61,246 nucleotides of DNA from Fragilaria crotonensis (Eukaryota; Bacillariophyta; Fragilariophyceae; Fragilariales; Fragilariaceae), in assembly GCA_022925895.1 (NCBI GenBank), contig JAKSYS010000363.1, positions 1 through 61,246 on the forward strand, read 5' to 3'. Each line of letters starts with the position of its first letter. Positions within the stretch are counted from its first letter, which is position 1. Under the pieces are notes generated by a model. It ran no database searches and was not told the DNA's origin. It worked only from the letters and a program-made list of their open reading frames with translations. The position numbers were made by a program, and so were the translations under genes. This document shows, piece after piece, positions 34,832 to 45,767 of this stretch.

Positions 34832-36019
34832 ATGCGCCGCTCCAAGCCATATTGCTGGTCGGTTCTCTCCCTTTCAACGGTATTGGGCATTCGACAATCG
34901 GCTCCTCCGCGATTTTCTCTCAGTCGAAGACTCCCATACTGTTCACATACCGCAGTCATGGACCGAGCCGAAGATCTCGACGATGCACCTATTCTCATGA
35001 TCGAAGGGGATGAATTCTACGTGAATCACGACGCAATATGCCGAAGCTTCTACGAACTTGAACAATGGAACAATGGGATATTGCAGCCTCTAAGTCTTGA
35101 AGAGGAGTACGACCTACGCAGAGCCCACAAGACATTTTCTTTGCGTCACAAGATGAGAACCCTGATCTCGACGCAACTCTTGGATCCAACCAACTCCACA
35201 TCTAAAAATAGCAAGGACGACGACGAAGCAACGCAAGTGCCTCGCATCTCTGTACTTCCTCACAATGCTCGCGGGATCGTCAACCTTGGTACAGTGCAAC
35301 GTCGGGTTTGCATTCAAGAAATTGATCAAGGTGTCTTCGGATCTGCTGGGACAGGCGCGACCACTTGGGAGTCGTCCATTGCCATGGCCTTGCTCGTATC
35401 GTCACAACCCAATCTTCTTAATGGTCACGTCCTTGAATTGGGATCGGGGGTCGGGTTGGGAGGCATTCTCACGGGAATGATGGTGATGCCATCGTCCGTA
35501 TTGTCACTCACTTTGACGGATGGGAATGATGAAGTTTTGGAAGCGTGCCGCGACAACTGCCAGCGCGCAAAACTTGACCATCCCAATCTACGCATTCTGC
35601 GATTGGATTGGAATGATTTGCCAAAACCATCACTGAAGTATGATACAATTCTGGTCAGTGATTGCGCTTACAAGTACCCTGATGTTTTCGCTCTTGCTGC
35701 GGCGTGCAAGGATTCACTGCAGGAACCAGACGGGAAAGCTCACATTTTTGGCCCCTACAACCGCGGGGGGCTACACGATTTACTTCGTGAATTGAAAGAG
35801 CGTCAAGATATGGACGTCGAAGTTAGCAGTATTGAGATGAGTCGGTACCGACTGCAATCGTCATTCGCTACTGGCAATGCCTGCAGCCGGAACGAAGACG
35901 AAGCCATGTATGCATCGCGGCACGTGGTCAAGTTCCTACACATCACCGCAATGCATAAGAATCGACAGCAAGAATTGCTATCTCATCTGCATTCATCGAG
36001 TATGGATGCTATCGATTAG
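34832..36019 (+). CDS. METTL21-like (Methyltransf_16 family) lysine methyltransferase
   Basis: 395 residues, intact and intronless. Class I SAM-dependent methyltransferase of the family that modifies lysines in translation factors and chaperones. Signatures: GATTWESSIAMALLV (from about residue 175), the SAM-binding motif VLELGSGVGLGG (200-211), the acidic residue ending motif II (LTLTDGNDEVLEACRDN), LDWND, and the family-specific motif YDTILVSDCAYK (D277), which corresponds to the (D/E)xxY motif of METTL21 enzymes. The first 40 residues are basic and Ser-rich and may be a targeting peptide; an alternative in-frame start is MDRAEDLDD at about 34958, just after this stretch. The substrate cannot be deduced. 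It precedes the kinase pair on the same strand by about 1.3 kb. Confidence 0.85.
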   Translation: MRRSKPYCWSVLSLSTVLGIRQSAPPRFSLSRRLPYCSHTAVMDRAEDLDDAPILMIEGDEFYVNHDAICRSFYELEQWNNGILQPLSLEEEYDLRRAHKTFSLRHKMRTLISTQLLDPTNSTSKNSKDDDEATQVPRISVLPHNARGIVNLGTVQRRVCIQEIDQGVFGSAGTGATTWESSIAMALLVSSQPNLLNGHVLELGSGVGLGGILTGMMVMPSSVLSLTLTDGNDEVLEACRDNCQRAKLDHPNLRILRLDWNDLPKPSLKYDTILVSDCAYKYPDVFALAAACKDSLQEPDGKAHIFGPYNRGGLHDLLRELKERQDMDVEVSSIEMSRYRLQSSFATGNACSRNEDEAMYASRHVVKFLHITAMHKNRQQELLSHLHSSSMDAID

Positions 36020-37314
36020 TGATGTACGTAGAAGCCGTGATGCAATCGTGAAGCAAAGCACACCAGATAGACTTTTCCTCACACTAGGTAACAACTCATC
36101 GTTCCGTAACGCTCAATTCCATACCTTCGGAAATGCCAGTCAATCATACATTCATTGATTACGAGCTTCGACTGAATTTCACCGAATCCGACGTCCTATC
36201 ATCATTATTGGCTTAGAACTCCTTAACTCTAGCATAGTGCTGGGGTACAATACTACGTAGAGGATAGCGTCGACAGGAATGAAGAATGTGTGATGAGGTG
36301 ATGAGTGAGGAGTGAGGAGACAGTAAGAAATGAGAACCCTACGAGTAGTGTAAACTTCAATGTGATTATGTTGAGGAGTCCTATTGGTCAACTTGCGCTC
36401 GACGTGCTTCGGGAGTGCTACGTAGAACTCAGTACTACCGTAGGGCTGTTCCATGTTCGGTACATGTACAGTACTGCCTCTGCATCCAGGACATACAGTA
36501 CCTTGACTCAAATTCTGCAGTACCTGGTACTACAGTACAAGTACTCCGCACAAAGCACTACTCGAGTATGATACCACGTTCCACCCCGTATGACATATGC
36601 ATACACCTCCCAACGTAGTACACGTACATGTACTGTTTCATTTAGTCATTTTCAGTGGGCTCTGGGATCCGATTTAAATGGCCGCTTTGTGTATGATGTA
36701 TGATGAAGTCGAAGTAGTATCAAAATTATAGAACACATTATGACCGAAACATGAGAACACCAGCCACGTCATAATCTGTGTTAAACGAATTCTAAGTTAG
36801 TGCTACTGGAGTACTGGACTCCTGCTTCATAACAAATACTACAGTACGACGAGTTACGTAAAATGTTTGACAAGGAGGTTTAAGCGACTCGAAATGTCGA
36901 TGCGTACGCAAATAGATGCAGATGCTCCAGCGTCAGAAAGGGAGCGAAATAAATGTTGTTGATATTCCGACGTGAATACGAATGAACTGATCTGGCAGAT
37001 TCATGCGTGGCCATTTACTACCCAACCGAAATGCCGACGCAGGAACACGTACACTCTATGTATACGGGACCAGCAGTAGGCATCTACGGGTTGTTTGGCA
37101 TTTGGCATCCTGAAACGAGTGTGTGGTGAGGTTGATACTGCAGCTATTCCATATTGCATTATTCCGATCTGTCAAGACACTCTCCTTACCATACCTGTCT
37201 AGTTCAGTGCCGAGGTCAGTCATATTCCTTTGGGACCGACTTGTTGAGACTTGGACTTCCACATCAGATTATAACACCGACACCCAACAGTCCTCACCTC
37301 GACGACGGCTTACC
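36020..37314. other. Intergenic region upstream of the sensor kinase pair
   Basis: About 1.3 kb with no gene. GTAC-type palindromes cluster at about 36450-36570. The final 190 bp stay open in the kinase frame back to about 37123, but the first plausible start, with an ACCATGACT context, is the ATG at 37315. Confidence 0.45.
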
Positions 37315-40300
37315 ATGACTGTACGTTACATTCAAGGCAAGACGAAGGGCCCTGGTGGCTCATATCCGTCAAAGCAATCGAAGCATGGTTCCGACGTGGA
37401 ATCGCATACCGAGTTTTCTGTTCTCGCAGCCGACGACGCTGCGAGCATTGTGTCGCAGCTAGAGAATCCGAGATCCTTTTTACGTGGTGGAACGGATGAT
37501 GATAAAATCAAGTTGGTCGAAGAACTCTTTCACAAGGGAGCAGCGATTGGAGTCGGTGTCTGGGTCATTTTGATGATTATGGTGTACTTGTTCTCTCCTT
37601 ATGAGCTTTACGAGGAGCCTTCAGGATTCGAGCAGCTCTGCCATATTGTTGGAGGCACTCTTCTGATCGTCTCGAATGGTGCCAGACTTCTTCCCTTGCT
37701 CATGAAAGATAAGGGCTACAAGATTCTGAAGAGTGGCTTCATTGTTGGGTCATTAGCTGTGCAGTTGGTGGCGTTGGCATCTAACTACATCATGGCCTTC
37801 AGACCAACACCAGTTATGTACGATGAAATTAGTGGGCTACGCTTTCATCTCGTTCGATGGGCAGAGTGGATTCCCCTGGCCTTCTCATGGCCTTTCTCAC
37901 CATTAACGTCGACGCACCTTTCCGAGGGCCCACTAAGGTTGACTTTGTATTCCCTACCATGATGGCACTGAGTACCTCCGCCGGATTGCTCTTCCCACTT
38001 TGCCCCGATGAATACACATGGTGGGGTGTCATGGGCACCTCTTGGTCATTGTTCAGTATGATCTACGTTGTAACCTATCAGAAGGGTGTTGACTACTTGG
38101 AATTGAAGGGTGAAATCAAGGCCGGCGCCTCCAGGTCCAAAGCAAATGCTCAACAGGCTGAGCGGCTTGATCTTACCAAGTCCAGTTTCTCGTTGTGCAT
38201 TGCCATTAGTGTCACCTGGACTTTCCTTGCTCTCATGTTCACCTTTTTCAGTGTTGTGACCAAGCTTGCCAGGAAGGATAGTTGGCTCAGCAACCCATCT
38301 ATCCCAGTGGCCTTGACCTGCACCTTCGAAGTTATGTCCAAGGTATGGTACCTTGGGGCCCTGTTTGAAGCATACGGCAAGGTCTTTGACGAACAGGTCA
38401 GGGGTCATCGCCGACTTGAGGAATTGCGAAGCTTCATGTCCGCGGTGTGGGCATCATCCTCTGACGTGATCGTGTTCTGCTCGAAGAACAACGATATCGT
38501 CAGCGCTCGGATCAGTCCATCGTTTCTCAAAATCCTTGGAAGTTCAGCCGACACTCTAGGCTTTGACATCACAAACGAAGTCTCACTTGTCCTTGAGATC
38601 GATCAAAGTCAGGATTTGTTCTCCGTTGTCGCCATGGATCTTGATAGACCGGTGATGAGAAGTGATCTTTCTAGTGTGTCCTATGACTTGAATACCAGAT
38701 CGTTCAGGATCTCCAAGGCGGATGATCTTAGTGCTCCTGAAGTTAACCTTGCACGCATGGCGAAGCTTGCGATTGACGCTGTCACTCTAGCGCCGGCGTT
38801 ACTAGAAAGGATTAATCCAACTAAGTTCGTCGCTGAAGTCGGCAGGAAAGGAGATCTCTCGAGCGAGATGTCTTGCGAGGTTAACATTTCGCTATTGGAA
38901 GGAAGGTCATGCGTCTTGACTCTGCGTGATATCTCCGAGCGTCTTCATCGCTTCCAAATTGAGAAGAAGCTTGTCAAGGAAGTCACCTCCAGAAAGAAGG
39001 ACGAGGAAGCCAACAGATTCACTCGCCATGAGGTGAAGAATGCTCTCTTGGCTGCGATGGGGATTCTGGACCACCTGAAGGAGTTGATGCAGCGCAGTAA
39101 TGTGTTACCAAAGAGAAACACGGACGAAAAGAGTATGTTTCTCCTTTCTGACAATGCCCCTATGGTATTCATGGACATGGGCGGCGACGACGACACCACG
39201 TCTCCTCAGACTAAAGAAGTGGAAGAAGCTTTCAACGAGCTCGATACTACTCTCAAGGATGTTATGGACACAATTTTGGACGAAGCAATGGCGCGCGAGG
39301 TAAGAACTGTTACCGGCGATGATCGATTGACTATTCTCGATCCTTTCTCTAACTTTCCTTGTTTTCCTCTAGATTATTTACGGCGATTACACACCGCGCA
39401 AGGAGCGCATGAATGTTCCTGATGTCCTCGACTCTCTCCGCCGACGCGCCTCTCGCAGATTTCCGATGGATATCGTGCCTGCCGGTCCTCTTTTCCCCGT
39501 CCTTGAAATGGATCGTCAGTTGCTACGATACATTTACCGAAATGCCGTATCGAATGCTTGCAAGTATGGAAAGAAGGATGGCGTTGTCAGTACTCGCGTT
39601 ACGTACGAACGGAATTTGCAGGTCCTGACGATGCAAGTCATCAACCTGCCAGGTGTAGGTCACGATAAGCTTTGCCAGCTCTCAGCCTCAGAGGCAGCGA
39701 AAGTGTTTGAGCAGGATACTCAGCTGAAGGCTACGCAAGAGGGCACCGGAAGAGAGGCCGAATCGATTCGCAATGAATCATCTGGAAACGGTGCCTGGAT
39801 CATGAAGAAGGTGCGCTTGCTTGTTTTGTTGTTGTTGTACTTTTGTTTTCGCCCCCTTTGGTGACGCTAACAATTTTGCTTCGACAGTGCGCCGAATCAA
39901 TGAATGGAAAAGTTGATATCAAATTCGAGAAGACGAGAACTGTTTTTACTTTCTCGTGTGCTGTCACCCCAGTTTACATGCCAGAACGAAGCATGAGGAT
40001 CTCAACCCCAAGTGTATCCAACGAGGAGTTCGCCATCCCAGAAGGTACTTGGGGTGTTGTGATTGACGACTCGAGGATCCAGCGTAAAGTGTTGGGAACG
40101 TTCATGCAGTTGATTGGTATTGACAAGTCAAGGCAAGTGGGTTGAACTCCTCGAACGTTTGTGTAGCTGCCTCTACTAATACTTTCTTTCCATTTCACGC
40201 AGACAAGTTATCCTTGGGGCCACGATGGAAGAGATTCACGGCTTTGGCGATGCTGTTCAAAAGCTTTTGAGGCAAAATCCTCGTGACAAGTTCCTGTTAA

Positions 40301-40872
40301 TCGTGGATGAGAATCTGGATATTGTCGATGGCGGAACTCGTCACGAAACGGTATCCGGTTCTATAGCGACACAGAACCTTTTGTCTCAACTCGACAATAA
40401 CACCAAATCGCGTGTGTTGGCATTGATTCGCAGTGCAAACGATTCGGACATGGACATTCAAGTGTATAGAAAGAGAGCCCACGGGCATTTGCGCAAGGAG
40501 CCTCTCAAAAAGACTGGCAATCTTGAGCTAATCAAGCCTTGGTGGATCGAGCGGTTTGCCTCCAACCATGACCAGGACATGGACGATTCCAGTGGAAACA
40601 ACACACTTGATTTTGCTGTCGCGGATGATGTTCGCGAGTCACTAGGAGTGATCAACGCGTTGTCGGCAGTGGCGAGTGAGGCTCGATGGCAGGCAATTCG
40701 CGAGAAACTGCATGCTCTCAAGGGTGACTTGAAAGCAACGATTCCTATGGGAATCATTGGGAAGGTCGTAACCCAGATCGATCAACTCATGGCGAGTGAT
40801 AGGCTACCACGAGATTTCAGCAACAAATGGATCCGACTTCAGGGTGAAATAGAGACAATTCTCGCTACCTAG
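37315..40872 (+). CDS. Rhodopsin-type hybrid histidine kinase 1 (7/8TM-PAS-HisKA-HATPase-REC-HPt)
   Basis: About 1,112 residues over four exons, with one apparent missing base near 37884 (CCTTC-TCATGG; copy 2 has CCTTCCTCATGG). The membrane domain (about residues 80-355) has roughly eight helices. Helix C carries R181-W-A-E-W, helix E has EYTWW, and helix G has EVMSK with K343. The Arg-to-WW spacing of 55 residues equals R82-W137 of bacteriorhodopsin; K343 and E339 match K216 and D212. These are microbial rhodopsin features, with Glu as candidate counterion as in channelrhodopsins. Next come a PAS-like domain (about 370-540), HisKA with H572 (RHEVKNALLAAMG), HATPase (N719/N723; G2 box GNGAWI), a receiver (VIDDS; D925 in IVDENLD; Ser in LIRSAN) and HPt (LHALKGD, H1060). 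This is a complete one-polypeptide phosphorelay, likely light-gated. The HATPase G1 box is NLPGVG rather than DxGxG. Confidence 0.8.
39300..39372 (+). other. Intron 1 of kinase 1 (73 bp, phase 0)
   Basis: Donor GAG|GTAAGA, acceptor TTTTCCTCTAG|ATT. The join gives ...AMARE|IIYGDY..., collinear with kinase 2 (intron 44158-44236). Confidence 0.9.
39811..39887 (+). other. Intron 2 of kinase 1 (77 bp, phase 0)
   Basis: Donor AAGAAG|GTGCGC, acceptor CTTCGACAG|TGC. The join gives ...WIMKK|CAESMNG..., within the HATPase G2 box; same site and phase as 44672-44748 in kinase 2. Confidence 0.9.
40133..40202 (+). other. Intron 3 of kinase 1 (70 bp, phase 2, GC-AG)
   Basis: The donor is TCAAG|GCAAGT and the acceptor CACGCAG|ACAAG. 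It splits an Arg codon (AG|A) to give DKSR|QVILGA. The paralogous intron at 45008-45101 uses the standard donor GCTAG|GTACGT at the same codon and phase, which supports a genuine GC-AG intron here. Confidence 0.8.
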
Positions 40873-42507
40873 TGTTCATGGAATTTTGAAAGATGCGGGT
40901 TTGAATTAAAATAGGAAGGCGCTGTGCATGCATGAGCAGTGTTTGTACTACCTCGTGCATGTTATCCCAGTATTTAATCAGTGCGGCAGTGTCATTAGGC
41001 GAGTTGTTGAATCGGGCCATTATTTGCTGCGGAAGTCGGATCGCACCTGTAACTTACTATAGGAACTTGGAAACCCTGTGTAGTGTATAGATTGTATGTT
41101 ATGTTTGAGTATAAAATAGTATATATGTAATTCACAATGCAAAATTGGGTTCCACGTAAACTCTCTATAGACAAACACCAAAACGAAGATCGTCAAAGCT
41201 AGGTGGTCGACGCTCATAGCGATAGAGCTTTGAGCTAGCTGATTAAGTTACGCTTGCAATAGCTCCTCGACCCGCAATCAGCCGAGATGCACTCATCTAC
41301 CTGACATACCAATGTGAATTCAACAGAATCGTCAATCAGACGAGCAGCGGCACTTGCTTGAAAGTACCTCGACTATCCCACTTCACAATCATCTAACTCA
41401 AGAGATTATTCTGGTATTGTTTCTTCTGGTTCTTTGGAAATTCTTTTTGGACAGCGTATCTGTCATGTGGCCATGAGTAACTCCTTGGTTGTCTTTCCCC
41501 CTTGCTTGACCAATGCTTGAAATGCAAGTTCGAACCCTTACTCATGAATTTGTCTCCAACTACCACCCTCAACGTGGTCAACGTTAATCGGATGCAGTGT
41601 GGATCTAAAGGAGGAAATAGTTAAACACGTGGAAGGGGATTTCCTTTATGTTGCCCTCTCTTCTCTCTGGGTCTACTCTCGCTACTATGCACTCCGGAGT
41701 ACTACCGGTGCACGGTGTAGCTACTCTCTCTCTCTATTGAGATAAAGAGGGTGGTGGCAAATCTTATCCAGCTTATGTCATAAACTCAAGACAGAATTGA
41801 GAGGGGGTCCCGTTTCAAAATTCCAGTGTACAAGTACTGTAGTACAAGTACTGGGCTCAGGGATGGTTGTTCTTTTTTTTTAAGGACACCCAGAGTACTT
41901 GCACATTTACTCCTTCACAAATGTGCGGGTAGACACTAGATGACTCCATGACCCAACACTTCCTGGTCGCAGATTCGCCAGAACGGCTGAGCTACTGTAC
42001 ATTTCGGTATGCTACTGAGAGAGTGTCATACTCTGAGTGCTGTACAGCACTACGGCCTATATTTCGATACAAATGTATTCGGATTAATTGTTTTGTCGAA
42101 ATTGTTCCGAATCATAGGGTCATCGGTTCCCATAAATGATCGTGCTCATCAACAATCAGCTTGCGACGTGGCAAGGAGGGGCAGTGCCATAAAATTCTCG
42201 TAGAACGCAGTTAACGGACATATTTAATCGGGATTTATCCAGTGTCGAAATGGAAAGTTGTGTGACTATGCAGAATGTGATATGACAGGACGTCATCAGA
42301 GCATGTTTCATGGGCAGTGGATATCGATTAAATGTAAAATGTGGTCATCTGCGTGGACTTCGTTGCGTGTGCAGAAGTTGCTGATACGGGCGGGCTGGTT
42401 GAATTTTGATCTTCGTTAAACATACTCCGTACAGAAACCTTTCACAACAAGCTGGAAAAAGCTTTGGGTGACCGATCGAGCCGAAGTTATTCAGCGTCGC
42501 GGTGCCC
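40873..42507. other. Intergenic region between the two kinase genes
   Basis: About 1.6 kb with no supported gene. It includes a short (CT)n tract near 41723 and GTAC motifs near 41827-41850. I found no trace of the missing helices A-C of kinase 2 here. Confidence 0.45.
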
Positions 42508-45500
42508 ATGTCTTACAGTCAGCGATCGCAGAGCATGTCGAAGGTCCACAGATCCCCCCAAATGCCGAAGCGAGAATCTCACTCCAAGAATGAATCGGAG
42601 ACGACGAACCCGAGATACAAAGAGTTCACATTTATGGCCCCTGACGATGCTGCGAGTCTTGTCTCCCGTCTCGAGAATCCCCGTTCCTTTCTCAATGCAG
42701 CGGCCGATACTGACACTGCCCTCGCCTTCCTCATGGCCTTTCTCACCGTTAACGTCGATGCGTCATTCAAGGGTAACGGCTCCCAATCACCTAAGGTGAA
42801 CTTCATTTTCCCCTCCATGATGGCTCTGAGCACCTCCGCTGGAATGATATTCCCATTTTGCCCGAACGAATATCTATGGTGGACTGTCATGGCCATCTCG
42901 TGGTCTCTTTTCTTTACTATCTATGTTGTAACCTTCCAAAAGGTAGTCGACTACTTGGAGTTGAAAGGAGAACTCAAGGCCGGCAGCGCACAGGCCAAAG
43001 CGAACGCTCAGCAAGCCGAACGTCTTGAAATAACCAAGTCCAGCTTCAATTTATGCCTATCAATCAGCATATCCTGGACTATGTTGGCTCTCATCTTCAC
43101 ATTTCTCGGTGTCGTCACCAAGCTTGCCAGAAAGGATAGCTGGGTCAGTAATCCGCATCTCCTCGTCGCAGTGACGTGCGTCTTTGAAGTCATATCCAAG
43201 ATCTGGTACCTCGGCGCACTCTTTGAAGCCTACCGCAAGGTCTTTGACGAGCAGGTTAGGGGGCGCCGCAGGCTAGAGGAGCTTCGTAGCTTCATGTCGG
43301 CGGTGTGGCTGTCATCGTCAGATGTCATCGTTTTCTGCTCAAAGAACGGTGGTATTGTAAGCGCCAAGGTCAGCCCAGCCTTCATCAATACCCTCGGTGG
43401 TTCTGCTGAGGCCCTCGGCTTGGACGCTGATGATCCGGCATCATTGATGCTTGAGATCGACGCAAGTCAAGATATATTTTCTGTTAGTTGCATGGACCTC
43501 GATCAAGCTATCGTTCAAAGTGACATTTCCAGCGTTCACACCGAGAATCTCAACTTGAGGACTTACCGGATCTCCAAGGCAGAGGACATCAACGCCCCTG
43601 AAGTCAATCTCGCACGCATGGCGAAGCTTGCTCTTGACGCTGTTACTCTGGCTCCAACGTTGCTGGACAGTAGGATCAACCCCACCAAGTTCGTGGCTGA
43701 ATCGGGCAGGAAAGGGTTCGCTGCGACTGAAATGTCTTGCGAGGTTCACATTTCACTTTTGGAAAGCAGGTCTTGCGTCTTGACTTTGCGCGATATCTCC
43801 GAACGTCTTCATCGCTTCCAAGTGGAGAAGAAGCTCGTTGAGGAAGTTACTTCCAGAAAAAAGGATGAGGAAGCCAATCGATTCACTCGCCATGAGGTGA
43901 AGAATGCTCTCCTGGCTGCCATGGGAATCCTTGACCACTTGAGGGATCTGATGCAGCGCAGTAATGTGTTACCCAAGAGAAACACGGAGGGTTTGGTTGT
44001 CGTCTCCGAAACTGCTTCGATGTCATTCTTGGACATCGGTGGAGATGACGACAGTGTGTCTCCTCAGACCAAGGAAGTCGAAGCTACTTTCAACGAGCTT
44101 GACGCCACTCTTAAGGACGTTATGGACACTATTTTGGACGAAGCGATGGCTCGCGAGGTAAGTCATTTGATGTTTTGCATTCGGGATTGCGCCGCCCTCC
44201 AACGGGTATCTCAATAAACACTATCTGTTCCTACAGATTATTTATGGGCATTATACCCCAAGGAAGGAACGCATCAACGTCCCTGATGTTCTCGCCTCGC
44301 TTCGGAGAGGAGCATCGCGCAGATTTCCATTGGATGTGGTTCCTTCTGGTCCTTTGTTCCCTGTCCTTGACATGGATCGTCAATTGCTGCGGTACATCTA
44401 CCGAAATGCGATATCGAATGCCTGCAAGTTCGGTCGAAAAGATGGCGTTGTCAATACTCGTGTCAACTACGATAGTCACTTGCAACTGCTGACGATGCAA
44501 ATCATTAACTTACCTGGAGTTGGCCATGAGAAGCTCTGCAAGCTTTCTGCCGCTGAAGCGGAAAAGATCTTTGAAAAGAACACTAAACTCAAGGCCACGC
44601 AAGAAAGCGAAACGGATGGAGCCGCGTCCAATGATGACTCGACCGGCAATGGCGCGTGGATCATGAAGAAGGTACGAATGCGCTGCCTCGGGTTCACATC
44701 CTTATTTATCCGGTGTGACGATGACTTACAATTGTTTCTTTGTATCAGTGCGCGGAGGCCATGAACGGACGGCTGGATATCAAGTTTGAGAAGACGAAAC
44801 GGTATTTTCGTTCTCATGTGCATGTTCTCCAGTGTTTATGCCAGAACGGCAAACACTGCATCAACGGCCTGTCGGCTCCGTCAACATGTCAACCTCCGAA
44901 GAATTTGTCATTCCCGATGGCACGTGGGGCGTTGTGATTGACGACTCAAGAATCCAAAGGAAGGTTTTGGGCACATTCATGCAGCTTATTGGAATTGATA
45001 GAGCTAGGTACGTGCGGTGATCACTAATACATGTCTTCCTCATGTTTTGAAATGATGCGACTCATATGGTGTTTCATTCCCTCTGTTGCGAAAAACTACA
45101 GGCAAGTCGTCCTTGGAGCTTCGAAGGACGAGATTCACGGCTTTGGCAAGGAGGTTCAAAGGCTGCTGAAGGAAAATCCGAATGATAAATTCATTTTGAT
45201 CGTCGATGAGAATCTTGACATTGTGGATGGAGGAACTCGTCACGAAACGGTATCTGGTTCCATTTCGGTTCAAAACCTGCTGTCAGAACTTGACCAAAAT
45301 TCGAAGTCTCGTGTCTTGGCGTTGATTCGCAGTGCCAACGACTCGGACATGGACATTCAGGTGTACAAGAAGAGAGCTCATGGACATTTGCGAAAGGAAC
45401 CGCTCCAAAAGACTGGTAATCTCGAATTGATCAAGCCATGGTGGATCGAACGTTTTGGGGTGGAAGTCCCATGATGGATGATTCTAGTTTGAACAATTCG

Positions 45501-45767
45501 TTGGAATTCGGAGTGGCCGATGACGTTCGGGAATCGCTTAGCGTTATCAGCGCCCTCGCCGTCGTGGCGAGCGATGCTCGTTGGCAGGCCATTCGTGAGA
45601 AATTGCACGGCCTCAAGGGCGATTTAAAGGCAACTATGCCAATGGCCACTGTGGGCTCGATCGTTGCCGAGCTGGATCGACTCATGGGCCAAGAAAAGGT
45701 ACCTCGGGATTTCAGCAACAAGTGGCTCCGTCTCGAAAGTGAGATAGAGTGCATTCTTGCCGTGTGA
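42508..45767 (+). CDS. Rhodopsin-type hybrid histidine kinase 2 (N-terminal helices deleted)
   Basis: Tandem paralogue of kinase 1, about 1,003 residues in four exons at matching sites. From the ATG at 42508 the cytosolic N-terminus matches (PDDAASLVSRLENPRSFL), then jumps through NAAADTDTALAFLMAFL directly into the end of helix C. Helices A to most of C, including RWAEW, are absent: about 400 bp of kinase 1 have no counterpart. Helices D-G remain, with EYLWW and EVISK (K231). PAS, HisKA (H462), HATPase, receiver (Asp codon at 45205) and HPt (LHGLKGD, His codon at 45606) are all conserved. Two one-base gaps occur, both at homopolymers: AAA near 44797 and TTTTGGGG near 45456-45463. Reading past them restores MPERQTLHQ...VIDDSRIQRK and the HPt domain. 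Without helices A-C retinal binding is doubtful; it may be a light-insensitive or heteromeric partner, or the deletion may be an assembly or annotation problem. Confidence 0.75.
44158..44236 (+). other. Intron 1 of kinase 2 (79 bp, phase 0)
   Basis: Donor GCGAG|GTAAGT, acceptor TTCCTACAG|ATT; same position as kinase 1 intron 1. The exon before it is exactly 550 codons from the ATG at 42508. Confidence 0.9.
44672..44748 (+). other. Intron 2 of kinase 2 (77 bp, phase 0)
   Basis: Donor AAGAAG|GTACGA, acceptor TTTGTATCAG|TGC; same position and length as kinase 1 intron 2. Confidence 0.9.
45008..45101 (+). other. Intron 3 of kinase 2 (94 bp, phase 2, GT-AG)
   Basis: Donor GCTAG|GTACGT, acceptor AAACTACAG|GCAAG, giving DRAR|QVVLGA. 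It is orthologous in position to the GC-AG intron of kinase 1. Confidence 0.9.

Noticed and set aside
37860-37960. A cryptic intron to explain the frame change in kinase 1
   Set aside because: No donor/acceptor pair of realistic length fits, and kinase 2 is collinear and continuous across the same residues.
37315-40872. Calling kinase 1 a pseudogene because of the frame break near 37884
   Set aside because: The remaining 3.3 kb is open and spliced consistently with the paralogue, all catalytic residues are kept, and the break is one missing C that kinase 2 still has.
41505-41560. GTTCGAACC-like T-arm suggesting a tRNA
   Set aside because: Neither strand gives matching T-stem, anticodon stem or 7-bp acceptor stem.
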